A stretch of 64,000 nucleotides of DNA from NCBI RefSeq assembly GCF_001951155.1, contig NZ_CP016359.1, forward strand, positions 575,001 to 639,000. Direction: 5' to 3'. The stretch is from Christiangramia flava JLT2011 (GTDB lineage: Bacteria; Bacteroidota; Bacteroidia; Flavobacteriales; Flavobacteriaceae). How positions within the stretch are numbered: the first letter of the stretch is position 1; each line of letters begins with the position of its first letter. The notes under the pieces were generated by a model. It was not told the DNA's origin. It saw nothing but the letters and a program-made list of their open reading frames with translations, and ran no database searches. A program made the translations under genes and the position numbers. Positions 9,696 to 18,860 of this stretch are shown piece by piece.

Positions 9696-11217
9696 AATCG
9701 TTCATGGAACTGCCAAAAGCTTCATCTGCACTCGGGTTTGGCAGATTATGATTTCCGAAACCGTCGTCATCATCCCCACTGTTCATCCTGGAAGGAATTT
9801 CAGAAGGAAAACTGAAGTCTTCTAAATTATCAAATTTACCGAGTTCTCCAATGAATTTCAGCCTGATATTTTCCAAACCACCATTACGGTGCTTCGCTAC
9901 GATGAATTCTGCCTGCCCTTGTGTAGGCGTTCGTTCCTCATCATCCCATTCTTCAATTTTATAATATTCAGGACGGTAAATGAACGAAACGATATCCGCA
10001 TCCTGCTCGATCGCCCCAGATTCCCTAAGGTCAGACAGTAAAGGTCTTTTACTCCCTCCACGGGTTTCCACCGCACGTGAAAGCTGTGAAAGAGCGATCA
10101 CCGGAACGCTCAATTCTTTTGCCAGGGCTTTCAGGTTACGTGATATCGTAGAAATTTCCTGCTCCCTGTTTCCTCCCTTCTGGCTTCCTCCGGCGGTCAT
10201 CAGCTGAAGGTAGTCAATTACGATCAGGCGAATGCCGTGTTGGGAAGCGAGACGTCTTGCTTTCGCACGAAGATCGAAAATAGACAGGGAAGGTGTATCA
10301 TCGATAAAAAGCGGTGCTTTTTCCAGATCTTTTACCTTCACGTTTAATTGTTCCCATTCGTGCTGTTCGAGTTTACCGGTACGAAGTTTTTCCGAAGAAA
10401 GCCCGGTTTCCGAAGAAATCAAACGGGTAATCAACTGTACCGAGGACATTTCCAGGGAGAAGAATGCTACGGGAACACTTTGGTCTACCGCCATGTTTCT
10501 GGCCATCGAAAGCGTTAAAGCCGTTTTACCCATACCTGGTCGTGCCGCCACGATGATCAAATCTGAAGGTTGCCAACCGGAAGTAAGTTCATCCAATTTT
10601 TCGAATCCTGAAGGAATACCACTTAAACCTTCCTTATTGGAGATTTCCTGGATCTTTTTCTTCGCCTGCATGACCAAACTCTGGGCAGTTTCCGTGGAAC
10701 GCTGAATGTTCCCCTGTGTTACTTCATAGAGTTTTGCCTCCGCGTTGTCCAGCAGATCAAAAACATCGGTTCCTTCATCATAAGCTTCCTCAATGATCTC
10801 ACTGGAAATCTTGATCAGGCTCCGTTGAATATATTTCTGAAGAATGATCCTAGCGTGAAATTCGATATGCGCGGAAGAGGATACTTTCTGGGTAAGCTGA
10901 ATCAAATAATAATCTCCCCCAGCCTTATCAAAATTTCCATCCTTTTTCAGCTGGTTGGAAACGGTTAATAAGTCAATTGCCTCAGAATTATCAAAAAGCT
11001 TTTTAACGGCGCCGTATATGAGTTTGTGGGCGTTTTTATAAAAAGCATCCGCATGAAGGATGTCGATGATCTCATCGACCCCTTTCTTATCAATCATCAT
11101 CGCACCCAGAACAACCTCCTCTAAATCAATAGCTTGCGGAGGTATCTTGCCTTTTTCCAGGCTTACGACATTTTGCTTTTTATAAGAAATACTTTGAGGG
11201 GAGGTGATTTTTTCCAT
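9667..11217 (-). CDS. dnaB: Replicative DNA helicase DnaB
   Basis: Hexameric 5'-3' helicase of the replication fork. The 516-residue product has an N-terminal DnaB domain (about 26-130, PPQAIDLEEVVLGAMMID), a linker, and a RecA-like helicase core with Walker A AARPGMGKT at 224-232, Walker B LIVIDYLQLM and the RNLKALAKEL/SQLSRAVE motifs. The C-terminus has an acidic, Asn-rich tail (GDDDDGFGNHNLPNPS, ending DDDNDVPF) that resembles SSB-type acidic tips. This tail is common in flavobacterial DnaB. A sizeable antisense open frame at 10232-10705 is a shadow. Confidence 0.97.
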   Translation of the reverse strand: MEKITSPQSISYKKQNVVSLEKGKIPPQAIDLEEVVLGAMMIDKKGVDEIIDILHADAFYKNAHKLIYGAVKKLFDNSEAIDLLTVSNQLKKDGNFDKAGGDYYLIQLTQKVSSSAHIEFHARIILQKYIQRSLIKISSEIIEEAYDEGTDVFDLLDNAEAKLYEVTQGNIQRSTETAQSLVMQAKKKIQEISNKEGLSGIPSGFEKLDELTSGWQPSDLIIVAARPGMGKTALTLSMARNMAVDQSVPVAFFSLEMSSVQLITRLISSETGLSSEKLRTGKLEQHEWEQLNVKVKDLEKAPLFIDDTPSLSIFDLRAKARRLASQHGIRLIVIDYLQLMTAGGSQKGGNREQEISTISRNLKALAKELSVPVIALSQLSRAVETRGGSKRPLLSDLRESGAIEQDADIVSFIYRPEYYKIEEWDDEERTPTQGQAEFIVAKHRNGGLENIRLKFIGELGKFDNLEDFSFPSEIPSRMNSGDDDDGFGNHNLPNPSADEAFGSSMNDFDDDNDVPF

Positions 11218-11331
11218 ATAACGAAAGTAACCAATTTGTTAATGCAATCTTAAAAAATGCGGCCGAACTTCCTTCACAGGTCATCAACAAATTGGATGTT
11301 GATAAGTTTTATTTTCTGTTAATAAGATAAA

Positions 11332-11359
11332 AAAATCCGGAAAGAAAATTCCGGATTTT
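11332..11359 (-). terminator. Intrinsic terminator of accA
   Basis: An 11-bp stem AAAATCCGGAA/TTCCGGATTTT (11349-11359 with 11332-11342), followed on the minus strand by a T-run (TTTTTTTATC including the stem end). It starts 26 bp after the accA stop. Confidence 0.85.
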
Positions 11360-11384
11360 CAAAGACGTTTTATAAACAAAGAAT

Positions 11385-12338
11385 CTATCCGTCGAACACA
11401 CCCATTGCCAGGTACTTGTCCATTCTTTTTTCGATACGCTCCTTTGGTGATAAGTTTTTCAAATCATCATAAGCTTGAGAAATTGAAGATTTTACCGTAT
11501 CAAAAATCTCGTCGCGATTGCCGTGCGCACCACCAAGCGGTTCTTTAATGATCTCATCGATCAGTTTCTGCTTTTTCATATCGGTGGCGGTAAGTTTTAA
11601 AGCTTCTGCCGCCTGCTCTTTATAATCCCAGCTTCTCCAAAGAATGGAAGAACAGGATTCCGGAGAAATAACCGAATACCACGTATTTTCCAGCATCATC
11701 ACCTTGTCTCCCACTCCAATTCCTAATGCTCCGCCACTGGCTCCTTCCCCAATGATCACCACGATAATTGGAACTTCAAGCCTGGTCATTTCCAGGATAT
11801 TTCGGGCGATGGCTTCTCCCTGTCCGCGCTCTTCAGCTTCCAGGCCAGGATAAGCTCCCGGGGTATCTACAAAACACACTACAGGAATATTGAATTTTTC
11901 CGCAGATTTCATCAGGCGAAGTGCCTTCCGGTAACCTTCTGGATTTGCCATTCCAAAATTGCGATACTGGCGGGTTTTGGTATTGTAACCTTTTTGCTGA
12001 CCAATGAACATATAGCTCTGGTCACCAATTTTCCCCAGACCACCGATCATCGCCTTGTCATCGCGTACATTTCGATCTCCATGCAGCTCCAGGAAGGTGT
12101 CTCCACAAATAGCATGAATGTAATCTAATGTATATGGGCGGTTGGGATGGCGCGAGATCTGAACCCTTTGCCAGGGCGTGAGATTTTTATAGATTTCCTT
12201 CTTTTTCTCTTTAAGTTTCTTCTCGATTTGCTTGCAGGTCGCCGTTACGTCTACCTCACTCTCTTCACCGATATTGCAAGCTTTTTTATACTGATCTTCT
12301 AACTCCTTAATAGGTTGTTCAAAATCTAAATATTCCAT
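11385..12338 (-). CDS. accA: Acetyl-CoA carboxylase carboxyltransferase subunit alpha
   Basis: AccA forms the carboxyltransferase with AccD and moves the carboxyl group from biotin to acetyl-CoA, the first step of fatty-acid synthesis. The 317-residue protein is full length and begins [20 protein letters not shown]. It contains [51 protein letters not shown] and [16 protein letters not shown], all AccA hallmarks of the crotonase-like fold. accD is not in the window. The terminator downstream and the 97-bp gap upstream suggest its own transcription unit. Confidence 0.97.
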   Translation of the reverse strand: MEYLDFEQPIKELEDQYKKACNIGEESEVDVTATCKQIEKKLKEKKKEIYKNLTPWQRVQISRHPNRPYTLDYIHAICGDTFLELHGDRNVRDDKAMIGGLGKIGDQSYMFIGQQKGYNTKTRQYRNFGMANPEGYRKALRLMKSAEKFNIPVVCFVDTPGAYPGLEAEERGQGEAIARNILEMTRLEVPIIVVIIGEGASGGALGIGVGDKVMMLENTWYSVISPESCSSILWRSWDYKEQAAEALKLTATDMKKQKLIDEIIKEPLGGAHGNRDEIFDTVKSSISQAYDDLKNLSPKERIEKRMDKYLAMGVFDG

Positions 12339-12435
12339 AGTTGGGTATGGTATTTAATTTTACAGCCTACAAATATAATAACTTTTAAAGGGATGGATTC
12401 CCGTTCGGTCTTAAATTTCTTCAGAAGTTTTGAGA

Positions 12436-13512
12436 TTAGCGCTTGGCTCGTAGTAATAGCACTACTGCGAGGAGCCCGAAAACAAAATTAGGGAACCAAA
12501 CCGCCAAAAATGGAGAAAAAGTAGATTGTTCCGCGATAGTTCCGAAGACCTTGTCGAAGAAAACATAGACAAATGCCAGTGAAATCCCCACTGCCAGGTT
12601 CACGCCCATTCCGCCCCTTCTTTTAAACGACGAAACCGCTACCGCAATAATGGTAAGAATGAAAGCTGAAACGGGAATACTCCATCTTTTATAGGCCACT
12701 ACCAAATAACGATTGATGTTACCGGAGCCTCTGCGTTGTTCTTTTTCAATAAAATCGTTGAGTTCGGTGAAATTAAGGGTTTCCGCGATATAATTTTCAG
12801 GAGTGAGTTCATCAAATTCGAACGGAAGAAGGGTATCCAGGGTTCGTAGATACAGAATACTGTCCCGCTCCTTCCCCACAATTCTCTTGTCTACCCGCTT
12901 TAAATGATATAAACTGTCTTCTTCTTCCCATTTCAAGGTCGATGCGCTGAGCTTGAACTTCAGTTCGTTATTTTCAAAATGCTCCAATGTGAAATTCCTG
13001 GCCGATTGTGATTTAGGCTGAAAATGACTCGCGTAAATGAATTCCTGATCATTGATCTGCCGGTAAACATCGCTGGTTTCCTGGGCCTCCTTCCCTTTTT
13101 TCAGGTACTGATAAATAAATTCATTATAGCCTTTATTCGCCTGTGGCGCGAGATACATGGAACTGGCCAGCGCTCCAAGGCATACGATCGTCGCCCCGAT
13201 CAGGTACGGTCTTAGAAAACGATAGAATGAAACTCCACTGCTCAGATAGGCGATAATTTCGGTATTCATCGCCAGTTTTGACGTGAACCAGATCACTGAA
13301 AGGAACAGGAAAATTGGGAATAAGAGATTGGCAAAATAGATGATGAAATCGAAATAATAATACACCACCTCCATGAAGGGCACCTGGTTTTCCAGGATCT
13401 TATCGATCTTTTCCGCAAGATTTACGGTAATCCCGATAGGAATAAATAGGAAAAGCATCGTGAGAAAAGTTCCCAGATAGCGTTTCAGAATGTACCAGTC
13501 AAGAATCTTCAA
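12436..13512 (-). CDS. LptF/LptG family permease (LPS export)
   Basis: A 358-residue inner-membrane protein of the YjgP/YjgQ (LptF/LptG) family, the permease part of the ABC system that extracts lipopolysaccharide towards LptA. The N-terminal half has three membrane segments (FLTMLFLFIPIGITVNLAE; FANLLFPIFLFLSVIWF; LIGATIVCLGALASS). The central ~150 residues form the periplasmic beta-jellyroll, and the C-terminal segments include VSAFILTIIAVAVSSFKRRGG. It starts with MKILDWYILKRYL, typical of the family. It is 9 bp downstream of tgt, a pairing common in Bacteroidota. I cannot tell LptF from LptG with certainty. Confidence 0.9.
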   Translation of the reverse strand: MKILDWYILKRYLGTFLTMLFLFIPIGITVNLAEKIDKILENQVPFMEVVYYYFDFIIYFANLLFPIFLFLSVIWFTSKLAMNTEIIAYLSSGVSFYRFLRPYLIGATIVCLGALASSMYLAPQANKGYNEFIYQYLKKGKEAQETSDVYRQINDQEFIYASHFQPKSQSARNFTLEHFENNELKFKLSASTLKWEEEDSLYHLKRVDKRIVGKERDSILYLRTLDTLLPFEFDELTPENYIAETLNFTELNDFIEKEQRRGSGNINRYLVVAYKRWSIPVSAFILTIIAVAVSSFKRRGGMGVNLAVGISLAFVYVFFDKVFGTIAEQSTFSPFLAVWFPNFVFGLLAVVLLLRAKR

Positions 13513-13521
13513 GTTCCCGGA

Positions 13522-14652
13522 TTATAATCGTTTATCCATTTGTTTTACCATCTTATCCTTCCAGGGGGTAAAATCTCCGGCTAAGATATGTTTTCTTGCC
13601 TCTCTTACCAACCAAAGATAAAAAGCCAGGTTATGAATGCTCGCAATTTGCCTGCCAAGCATTTCATTTACTGAAAATAAATGCCGAACGTAAGCCTTGC
13701 TGTACATCGTATCTACAAATGAAGTTCCTTCTTCATCCAAAGGCGAAAAATCGTCTTCCCACTTTTTGTTTTTGATGTTGATGGTCCCGTGAGCCGTAAA
13801 CAGCATTCCATTTCGGCCATTACGGGTAGGCATCACACAATCGAACATATCGACTCCTAACGCGATATTTTCCAGAATATTGATGGGTGTTCCAACGCCC
13901 ATCAGGTAGCGCGGCTTATCTTCCGGAAGAATATTGGTCACCACTTCAGTCATGGCATACATCTCTTCCGCGGGTTCCCCTACTGAAAGTCCGCCGATCG
14001 CATTTCCTTCAGCTCCGGCATTGGCGATATATTCCGCAGATTCCATCCGCAGATCTTTATAGGTGCTTCCCTGAACGATAGGAAACAAGGTCTGGCTGTA
14101 GCCGTATAGCTCGGGAGTCTTTTTTAGATGGGTCATACAACGATCCAGCCAGCGATGTGTCATATGCATGGATCTTTTGGCATAGTGATAATCGCAGGGA
14201 TAGGGCGTACATTCGTCAAAAGCCATGATAATATCGGCACCTATTGCGCGCTGAATTTCCATGACGTTTTCTGGAGTAAAAGTATGATAGGAACCATCGA
14301 TGTGCGATTTAAACTTCACTCCTTCCTCCTTGATCTTTCGCCTGGCGGAAAGGGAATAAACCTGGTAGCCACCACTATCAGTAAGGATATTACGGTCCCA
14401 GTTCATGAATTTATGAAGTCCACCGGCTTTTTTCAGAATATTGGTTTGCGGCCTGAGATATAGATGATAGGTGTTCCCGAGGATAATATCAGGATTAATG
14501 TCTTCTTTCAGTTCTGTCTGGTGCACTCCTTTCACAGAAGCCACCGTTCCAACCGGCATAAAAATGGGCGTTTCGATCACCCCATGATCGGTTGTGATCT
14601 TACCGGCTCGAGCCTTGCTTCCCGTATCTTTGCCTTTCAGTTCAAATTTCAT
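13522..14652 (-). CDS. tgt: Queuine/preQ1 tRNA-ribosyltransferase
   Basis: Tgt exchanges guanine-34 for preQ1 in tRNAs with GUN anticodons. From ATG 14652 the protein is 376 residues and begins MKFELKGKDTGSKARAGKI. Visible are GVIETPIFMPVGT, the catalytic Asp in ILTDSGGYQVYSL, FAFDECTPYP-like substrate-pocket residues (MAFDECTPYP), GGLSVGEP, and DMFDCVMPTRNGRNG. The zinc-site region near the C-terminus shows H355-type residues (YVRHLF, HNLAFYLWL) but not the canonical three-Cys cluster. An upstream in-frame ATG at 14709 would overlap the promoter-like TATCTTTG at 14678-14671, so 14652 is chosen. Confidence 0.95.
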   Translation of the reverse strand: MKFELKGKDTGSKARAGKITTDHGVIETPIFMPVGTVASVKGVHQTELKEDINPDIILGNTYHLYLRPQTNILKKAGGLHKFMNWDRNILTDSGGYQVYSLSARRKIKEEGVKFKSHIDGSYHTFTPENVMEIQRAIGADIIMAFDECTPYPCDYHYAKRSMHMTHRWLDRCMTHLKKTPELYGYSQTLFPIVQGSTYKDLRMESAEYIANAGAEGNAIGGLSVGEPAEEMYAMTEVVTNILPEDKPRYLMGVGTPINILENIALGVDMFDCVMPTRNGRNGMLFTAHGTINIKNKKWEDDFSPLDEEGTSFVDTMYSKAYVRHLFSVNEMLGRQIASIHNLAFYLWLVREARKHILAGDFTPWKDKMVKQMDKRL

Positions 14653-14761
14653 AGTACGCTTTAATGGGCGCAAAGATACTGAAGTTAAGTGCAAATTGAA
14701 TGAAACCAACGCATTCGTGTTAGTAAAGTGACAAAAAAGTTGATAACTGCAATAGTTGCAC

Positions 14762-14792
14762 TTGGCTAAAGATTTTAGAAAACCTATTTTTG
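14762..14792 (+). promoter_or_regulatory. Promoter of the transketolase operon
   Basis: TTG (14762-14764), a 20-nt spacer and TATTTTTG (14785-14792) match the Bacteroidota consensus. The start codon at 14819 leaves a leader of about 20 nt. Confidence 0.7.
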
Positions 14793-14818
14793 TTTGCAGT
14801 TAAACAACACGATAAAAA

Positions 14819-15664
14819 ATGCCAGAAATCAAAGAATTACAGGATTTTGCCACCCAGGTTAGGCGGGATATTTTACGAATGGTGCATAAGGTGAATTCGG
14901 GGCACCCCGGTGGATCTTTAGGTTGTACCGAATTTTTCACGGCGCTCTATAAAGAAGTGATGGATCACCATCCAGATTTCAATATGGACGGAAATGGGGA
15001 AGACCTGTTCTTCCTTTCAAATGGCCATATTTCACCAGTATTTTACAGCGTGCTGGCTCGCACCGGTTATTTCCCTGTAGAAGAACTGAGTACTTTTAGA
15101 CTGATCGACTCCAGGCTACAGGGACACCCAACCACTCACGAAGGCTTACCGGGAATACGGGTGGCTTCAGGATCGCTGGGCCAGGGAATGAGTGTGGCTA
15201 TCGGCGCTGCTCAGGCAAAAAAACTGAATAAAGATAAACATCTGATCTTCTCGCTCCACGGAGACGGGGAACTTCAGGAGGGACAAAACTGGGAGGCGAT
15301 CATGTACGCTTCAGCAAAAGGTGTAGATAACCTAATCGCTACTGTAGATCTTAACGGACAGCAAATTGACGGAAGTACGGAAACCGTTCTACCAATGGGT
15401 AATCTTCGCGCTAAATTCGAGGCTTTTGGTTGGGATGTAATGGAAATTGAAGACGGGAATGATATTGAGCAGGTGATCAAAGGGCTTCAGGAAGCTAAAA
15501 CCAGAACCGGCAAAGGCAAACCAGTTTGTATCCTGATGCATACAGTGATGGGACATGGTGTGGATTTCATGATGCATACGCATGCCTGGCATGGTAAAGC
15601 TCCAAATGATGAGCAGCTGGAAAACGCACTTTCTCAAAACCCTGAAACTTTAGGCGATTATTAA
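14819..15664 (+). CDS. tktA: Transketolase, N-terminal subunit
   Basis: N-terminal (thiamine-diphosphate-binding) half of a two-subunit transketolase of the pentose-phosphate pathway. The 281-residue product shows SGHPGGSLGCTEFFTALY, LSNGHISPVFYSVLA, LPGIRVASGSLGQGMSVAIGAA and the ThDP motif HGDGELQEGQNWEA (GDG...N). MHTVMGHGVDFM lies near the C-terminus. It is followed 21 bp later by the gene for the other half, so this is a natural split and not a frameshift: both halves have proper starts, stops and family-typical lengths. Confidence 0.95.
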   Translation: MPEIKELQDFATQVRRDILRMVHKVNSGHPGGSLGCTEFFTALYKEVMDHHPDFNMDGNGEDLFFLSNGHISPVFYSVLARTGYFPVEELSTFRLIDSRLQGHPTTHEGLPGIRVASGSLGQGMSVAIGAAQAKKLNKDKHLIFSLHGDGELQEGQNWEAIMYASAKGVDNLIATVDLNGQQIDGSTETVLPMGNLRAKFEAFGWDVMEIEDGNDIEQVIKGLQEAKTRTGKGKPVCILMHTVMGHGVDFMMHTHAWHGKAPNDEQLENALSQNPETLGDY

Positions 15665-15685
15665 TCTCCCTTCAAAAAGAACATT

Positions 15686-16639
15686 ATGAAAGAATATAAA
15701 AATACAGGAAGTAAAGATACACGTTCAGGTTTTGGTGATGGGCTTACCGAACTGGGACGCACGAATCCAAATGTAGTAGCCCTTTGTGCTGATTTGATCG
15801 GTTCATTAAAAATGCAGGATTTCATCGATGAAAATCCAGAGCGCTTTTTCCAGGTTGGTATTGCAGAGGCCAACATGATGGGAATGGCTGCCGGGCTGAC
15901 CATTGGCGGAAAAATTCCTTTTGCCGGGACTTTTGCCAATTTTGCGACCGGTCGTGTGTACGACCAGATCAGGCAAAGCATTGCCTATTCCGGGAAAAAT
16001 GTAAAGATCTGTGCATCCCACTCCGGGGTAACCCTTGGAGAAGACGGTGCAACTCACCAGATTTTAGAAGACATCGGCTTGATGAAAATGCTTCCAGGGA
16101 TGACCGTCATCAATACCTGTGATTACAACCAGACGAAAGCCGCCACTATCGCTATCGCAGAACACGAAGGGCCGGTTTACCTTCGTTTCGGAAGACCAAA
16201 AGTGGCCAATTTTACTCCGGAAGACCAGAAATTTGAGATTGGTAAAGCAGTAAAATTATATGAAGGAACCGATGTCACGATCGTTGCAACCGGTCACCTG
16301 GTTTGGGAAGCAGTTCAGGCAGCCGTAGAGCTGAACGAAAAAGGTATCAGTGCCGAAGTGATCGATATGCATACGATCAAACCACTGGACGAAAAAGCCA
16401 TTTTAGAATCGGTTAAAAAAACCGGCTGCATCGTGACTGCTGAAGAACACAACTATCTTGGAGGTCTGGGGGAAAGCGTTGCAAGAACCCTTTCTCAACA
16501 TCAGCCAACACCTCAGGAATTCGTTGCTACCCAGGATACTTTTGGGGAAAGCGGAACTCCGGCACAATTAATGGATAAGTACGGTCTGAACGCAAAGGCC
16601 ATCGTCAGCGCTTGTGAAAAAGTGATGAAGAGAAAATAA
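15686..16639 (+). CDS. tktB: Transketolase, C-terminal subunit
   Basis: Pyrimidine-binding and C-terminal domains of the split transketolase (317 residues). It contains FFQVGIAEANMMGMAAGLTIGG with the catalytic Glu that activates ThDP. Further on are FATGRVYDQIRQSIAYSGKNV, SHSGVTLGEDGATHQILEDI and GPVYLRFGRPK, then a C-terminal transketolase-C domain with AEEHNYLGGLGESVA. Transcribed with the N-terminal subunit and closed by a strong terminator. Confidence 0.95.
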   Translation: MKEYKNTGSKDTRSGFGDGLTELGRTNPNVVALCADLIGSLKMQDFIDENPERFFQVGIAEANMMGMAAGLTIGGKIPFAGTFANFATGRVYDQIRQSIAYSGKNVKICASHSGVTLGEDGATHQILEDIGLMKMLPGMTVINTCDYNQTKAATIAIAEHEGPVYLRFGRPKVANFTPEDQKFEIGKAVKLYEGTDVTIVATGHLVWEAVQAAVELNEKGISAEVIDMHTIKPLDEKAILESVKKTGCIVTAEEHNYLGGLGESVARTLSQHQPTPQEFVATQDTFGESGTPAQLMDKYGLNAKAIVSACEKVMKRK

Positions 16640-16661
16640 TTCAGCATTAAAACTGAAGATC

Positions 16662-16687
16662 AAGCCTTTCCGTTTCAGGAAAGGCTT
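16662..16687 (+). terminator. Intrinsic terminator of the transketolase operon
   Basis: A 10-bp stem AAGCCTTTCC/GGAAAGGCTT with a 6-nt loop, followed by TTTTTATTTG. It lies 22 bp after the stop codon. Confidence 0.9.
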
Positions 16688-16755
16688 TTTTATTTGTTTC
16701 AGAAATAAGGCCGATTTTTAAACGTTATAATAACCTAACAAATAACTTAGATGCT

Positions 16756-17355
16756 ATGATGAAGAAATTTTTGATTGCCGCCATTTTCATGACCGGAAGT
16801 TTTGTCTTTGCACAAAACGCTTCCTTTGGGATCACCGGTGGTTTTAATTACGGAGCGACCGGAGATTATGAAAATTTCAGTATGTTCACTGAAGATGCTT
16901 CGCAAATCGTAAAAGGGAAGGAAAAAGCCGGGTTTCATGCCGGACTTTACGGCCAGTTTGAGCTGGCAGGAATTTTCATAAGACCAGAGTTACTCTACAC
17001 TGAACTGAATACCGATTATAAGGATTTTGACTATGCGCTTAAAAAGATCGACGCTCCGGTCCTGGTGGGCGTAAATGTAATTGGCCCTTTAAATATTAAG
17101 GCTGGACCATCCTTTCAGTATATTCTGAAAAACGAGCTGCAAAATACTTCTTTTGAAATTGGAGAGGTAGACAAGCAGGTTACGGTTGGCTACCAGCTGG
17201 GAGTGGGGTTACAATTTGGCAGATTAGGATTTGATGCTCGATACGAAGGAGCTTTTTCTGAAAATGATGCATTTGGAGAGATGGCAAATGATAATAATTT
17301 CCGGATTGATTCCAGGCCATCACAGTTTATTCTGAGCCTGGCTTACGAATTATAA
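16756..17355 (+). CDS. Outer-membrane beta-barrel (porin-family) protein
   Basis: A 199-residue protein with a signal peptide (MMKKFLIAAIFMTGSFVFAQ, cleavage after AQ). The rest alternates glycine- and aromatic-rich strands (GITGGFNYGATGDY, GFHAGLYGQFELAGIFIRPELLY, IKAGPSFQYIL, GYQLGVGLQFGRLGFDARYEGAF) and ends in an aromatic-rich strand, LSLAYEL. This is the PorT/OmpW-like small barrel type common in Flavobacteriaceae. Substrate and partners are unknown. Monocistronic: it has terminators on both sides. Confidence 0.8.
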   Translation: MMKKFLIAAIFMTGSFVFAQNASFGITGGFNYGATGDYENFSMFTEDASQIVKGKEKAGFHAGLYGQFELAGIFIRPELLYTELNTDYKDFDYALKKIDAPVLVGVNVIGPLNIKAGPSFQYILKNELQNTSFEIGEVDKQVTVGYQLGVGLQFGRLGFDARYEGAFSENDAFGEMANDNNFRIDSRPSQFILSLAYEL

Positions 17356-17370
17356 AAAGACCATTAAAGC

Positions 17371-17409
17371 AAAAAAAATCCCCGGGAATTTTTCCCGGGG
17401 ATTTTTTTT
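17371..17409. terminator. Strong bidirectional terminator
   Basis: A long near-perfect stem with core ATCCCCGGGAA/TTCCCGGGGAT is flanked by eight A residues on the left and eight T residues on the right, with a loop of about 3 nt. It separates the convergent beta-barrel gene (plus) and FKBP lipoprotein gene (minus). Confidence 0.93.
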
Positions 17410-17428
17410 ATACTGTTATTCTTCAATA

Positions 17429-18385
17429 TTAATCATTCTTAAAGAAGTCGGGGTCCAGATAATCAGGTGTTCCGTCTCCATTGGTGTCAGTTAGAGTGAT
17501 CGCTCCTGTTTCTTCATCAATTTCGATCTCATCGCGCGTTGGCGTACCATCACCATCATCATCTGTATCCGAGCTATTGGCCAGGCCATCTCCATCTGTA
17601 TCATCAGTAAATAGTTCTTTATCACCATCCAGGTCTTCCATATACGAGGGAATACCATCCCCGTCATGATCAGCCTGGTTCACATTATATAATTTGAAAC
17701 TGAATACCAAAGGTTTGTAGGCACCGATCTTGGTGGTAGGAGGTGCAGCAAAATAGCCTAAACCGGAAGGAATGAATAAAGCACCAATTCCGTAATCATC
17801 ATTCCACTTAACGGTATTATCAGCCTGAATCTCATAACCAGATGCTCCACCGAACTCTTCCAGTCCTCTTGCAAAACCAAGAATAGTTCCGCCATCCTGT
17901 CGAATTGTTCCGTTAGAAATATACTGGTAACCACCAAGATCAAACCACAAAGAAGCTTTATAATAACTATTGAAAACGGTATGATCTAAAAGCTCACCCC
18001 GGTAACCAACATAAGTAGAATCAGCAAAAGTGGGCTTTTCTCCTGCACCTTCCCTTACTTTCAGAACATATAATAATTGATCTACACCTTCGTAGTTAAT
18101 GGTTTTGGTAAAGAGCTTATCAGATTCTATTATTGCCGTTTTTCCAGCATTATCGCCGGCGATCGTATCATACACTATCTCGTAATCGAAACCTTCAGGC
18201 GGGTTTTCGAACTCCTCATAATTGTAAAAGTGAGTAGAAAGGTACTCGATAATTGCCTGGTCATCAGCAATGGCCTGTTCCCCTCTATCCCGAAGGTTCA
18301 CCGTGGTGTCACCATCATCGTCTTTCTTACAGCTGAAAACCAGTATCGATACTAAAAGAATTACAGCAAGTCTGTTTATCTTCAT
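17429..18385 (-). CDS. FKBP-type peptidyl-prolyl isomerase lipoprotein with C-terminal calcium-type repeats
   Basis: A 318-residue lipoprotein: the lipobox LVFSC (Cys19) is followed by an Asp-rich spacer KKDDDGD. Residues about 105-233 form an FKBP domain (DSTYVGYRGELLDHTVFNS, WFDLGG, GFARGLEEF, FIPSGLGYF, VFSFKLYNV). The C-terminal ~80 residues carry DxDxDG repeats of the thrombospondin-type-3/calcium-binding kind: DHDGDGIPSYMED (239-251), DTDGDG (263-268), DDDGDG (275-280) and DTNGDGTPDYLD (300-311). It is probably attached to the outer membrane and assists folding of exported proteins. The repeats may bind calcium (inference). No operon partner is visible. Confidence 0.88.
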   Translation of the reverse strand: MKINRLAVILLVSILVFSCKKDDDGDTTVNLRDRGEQAIADDQAIIEYLSTHFYNYEEFENPPEGFDYEIVYDTIAGDNAGKTAIIESDKLFTKTINYEGVDQLLYVLKVREGAGEKPTFADSTYVGYRGELLDHTVFNSYYKASLWFDLGGYQYISNGTIRQDGGTILGFARGLEEFGGASGYEIQADNTVKWNDDYGIGALFIPSGLGYFAAPPTTKIGAYKPLVFSFKLYNVNQADHDGDGIPSYMEDLDGDKELFTDDTDGDGLANSSDTDDDGDGTPTRDEIEIDEETGAITLTDTNGDGTPDYLDPDFFKND

Positions 18386-18464
18386 AGAAATTTATTTTGG
18401 ACGCGCAAGATACAATATTCTAGTATTTTTGCTTAATAATGAACGTTGATTTAGGGAGCAAATT

Positions 18465-18860
18465 ATGAGAGTGGACAAGTTTTTATGGTGTGTACGATAT
18501 TTCAAGACCAGAAGCATCGCTACCAATGCCTGCAAGCAGGGAAAAGTGAAGATTGGAACCGAAAATTTAAAACCATCAAAAGATGTTTTTCCTGGTGATC
18601 AACTGGTGGTGAGAAAGAACCAGATCAATTACGAACTGGAAATCCTGGATCTACCCCCAAACCGTGTAGGTGCCAAGCTGGTGAATATCTACGTACAGGA
18701 TAAAACCCCGAAAGAAGCCTTTGAAAAACTTGATCTTCTGAAATATTCCAAAGATTACTACCGAAAAAAAGGAACGGGGCGCCCTACCAAGAAAGATCGG
18801 CGTGATATCGATGACTGGTTTGATAACGCTTCGGAAAATACAGAAGATGATGGACTCTAA
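18465..18860 (+). CDS. hslR: S4-domain RNA-binding protein (Hsp15-like)
   Basis: A 131-residue basic protein with an N-terminal S4 domain (MRVDKFLWCVRYFKTRSIATNACKQGKVKI). This matches heat-shock protein Hsp15, which binds free 50S subunits carrying nascent chains to help ribosome recycling. The C-terminal region (YYRKKGTGRPTKKDRRDIDDW) is charged and typical of bacterial RNA-binding S4 proteins of this type. It overlaps the start of the TPMT-like methyltransferase gene by about 4 codons and heads a three-gene operon. Confidence 0.9.
   Translation: MRVDKFLWCVRYFKTRSIATNACKQGKVKIGTENLKPSKDVFPGDQLVVRKNQINYELEILDLPPNRVGAKLVNIYVQDKTPKEAFEKLDLLKYSKDYYRKKGTGRPTKKDRRDIDDWFDNASENTEDDGL

Noticed and set aside
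10232..10705. 157-codon frame antisense to dnaB
   Set aside because: Shadow frame over the Walker A region of DnaB; no independent support.
14819..16639. Transketolase as a frameshifted pseudogene
   Set aside because: Both halves have intact starts, stops and family-typical lengths, and two-subunit transketolases are normal in Bacteroidota.
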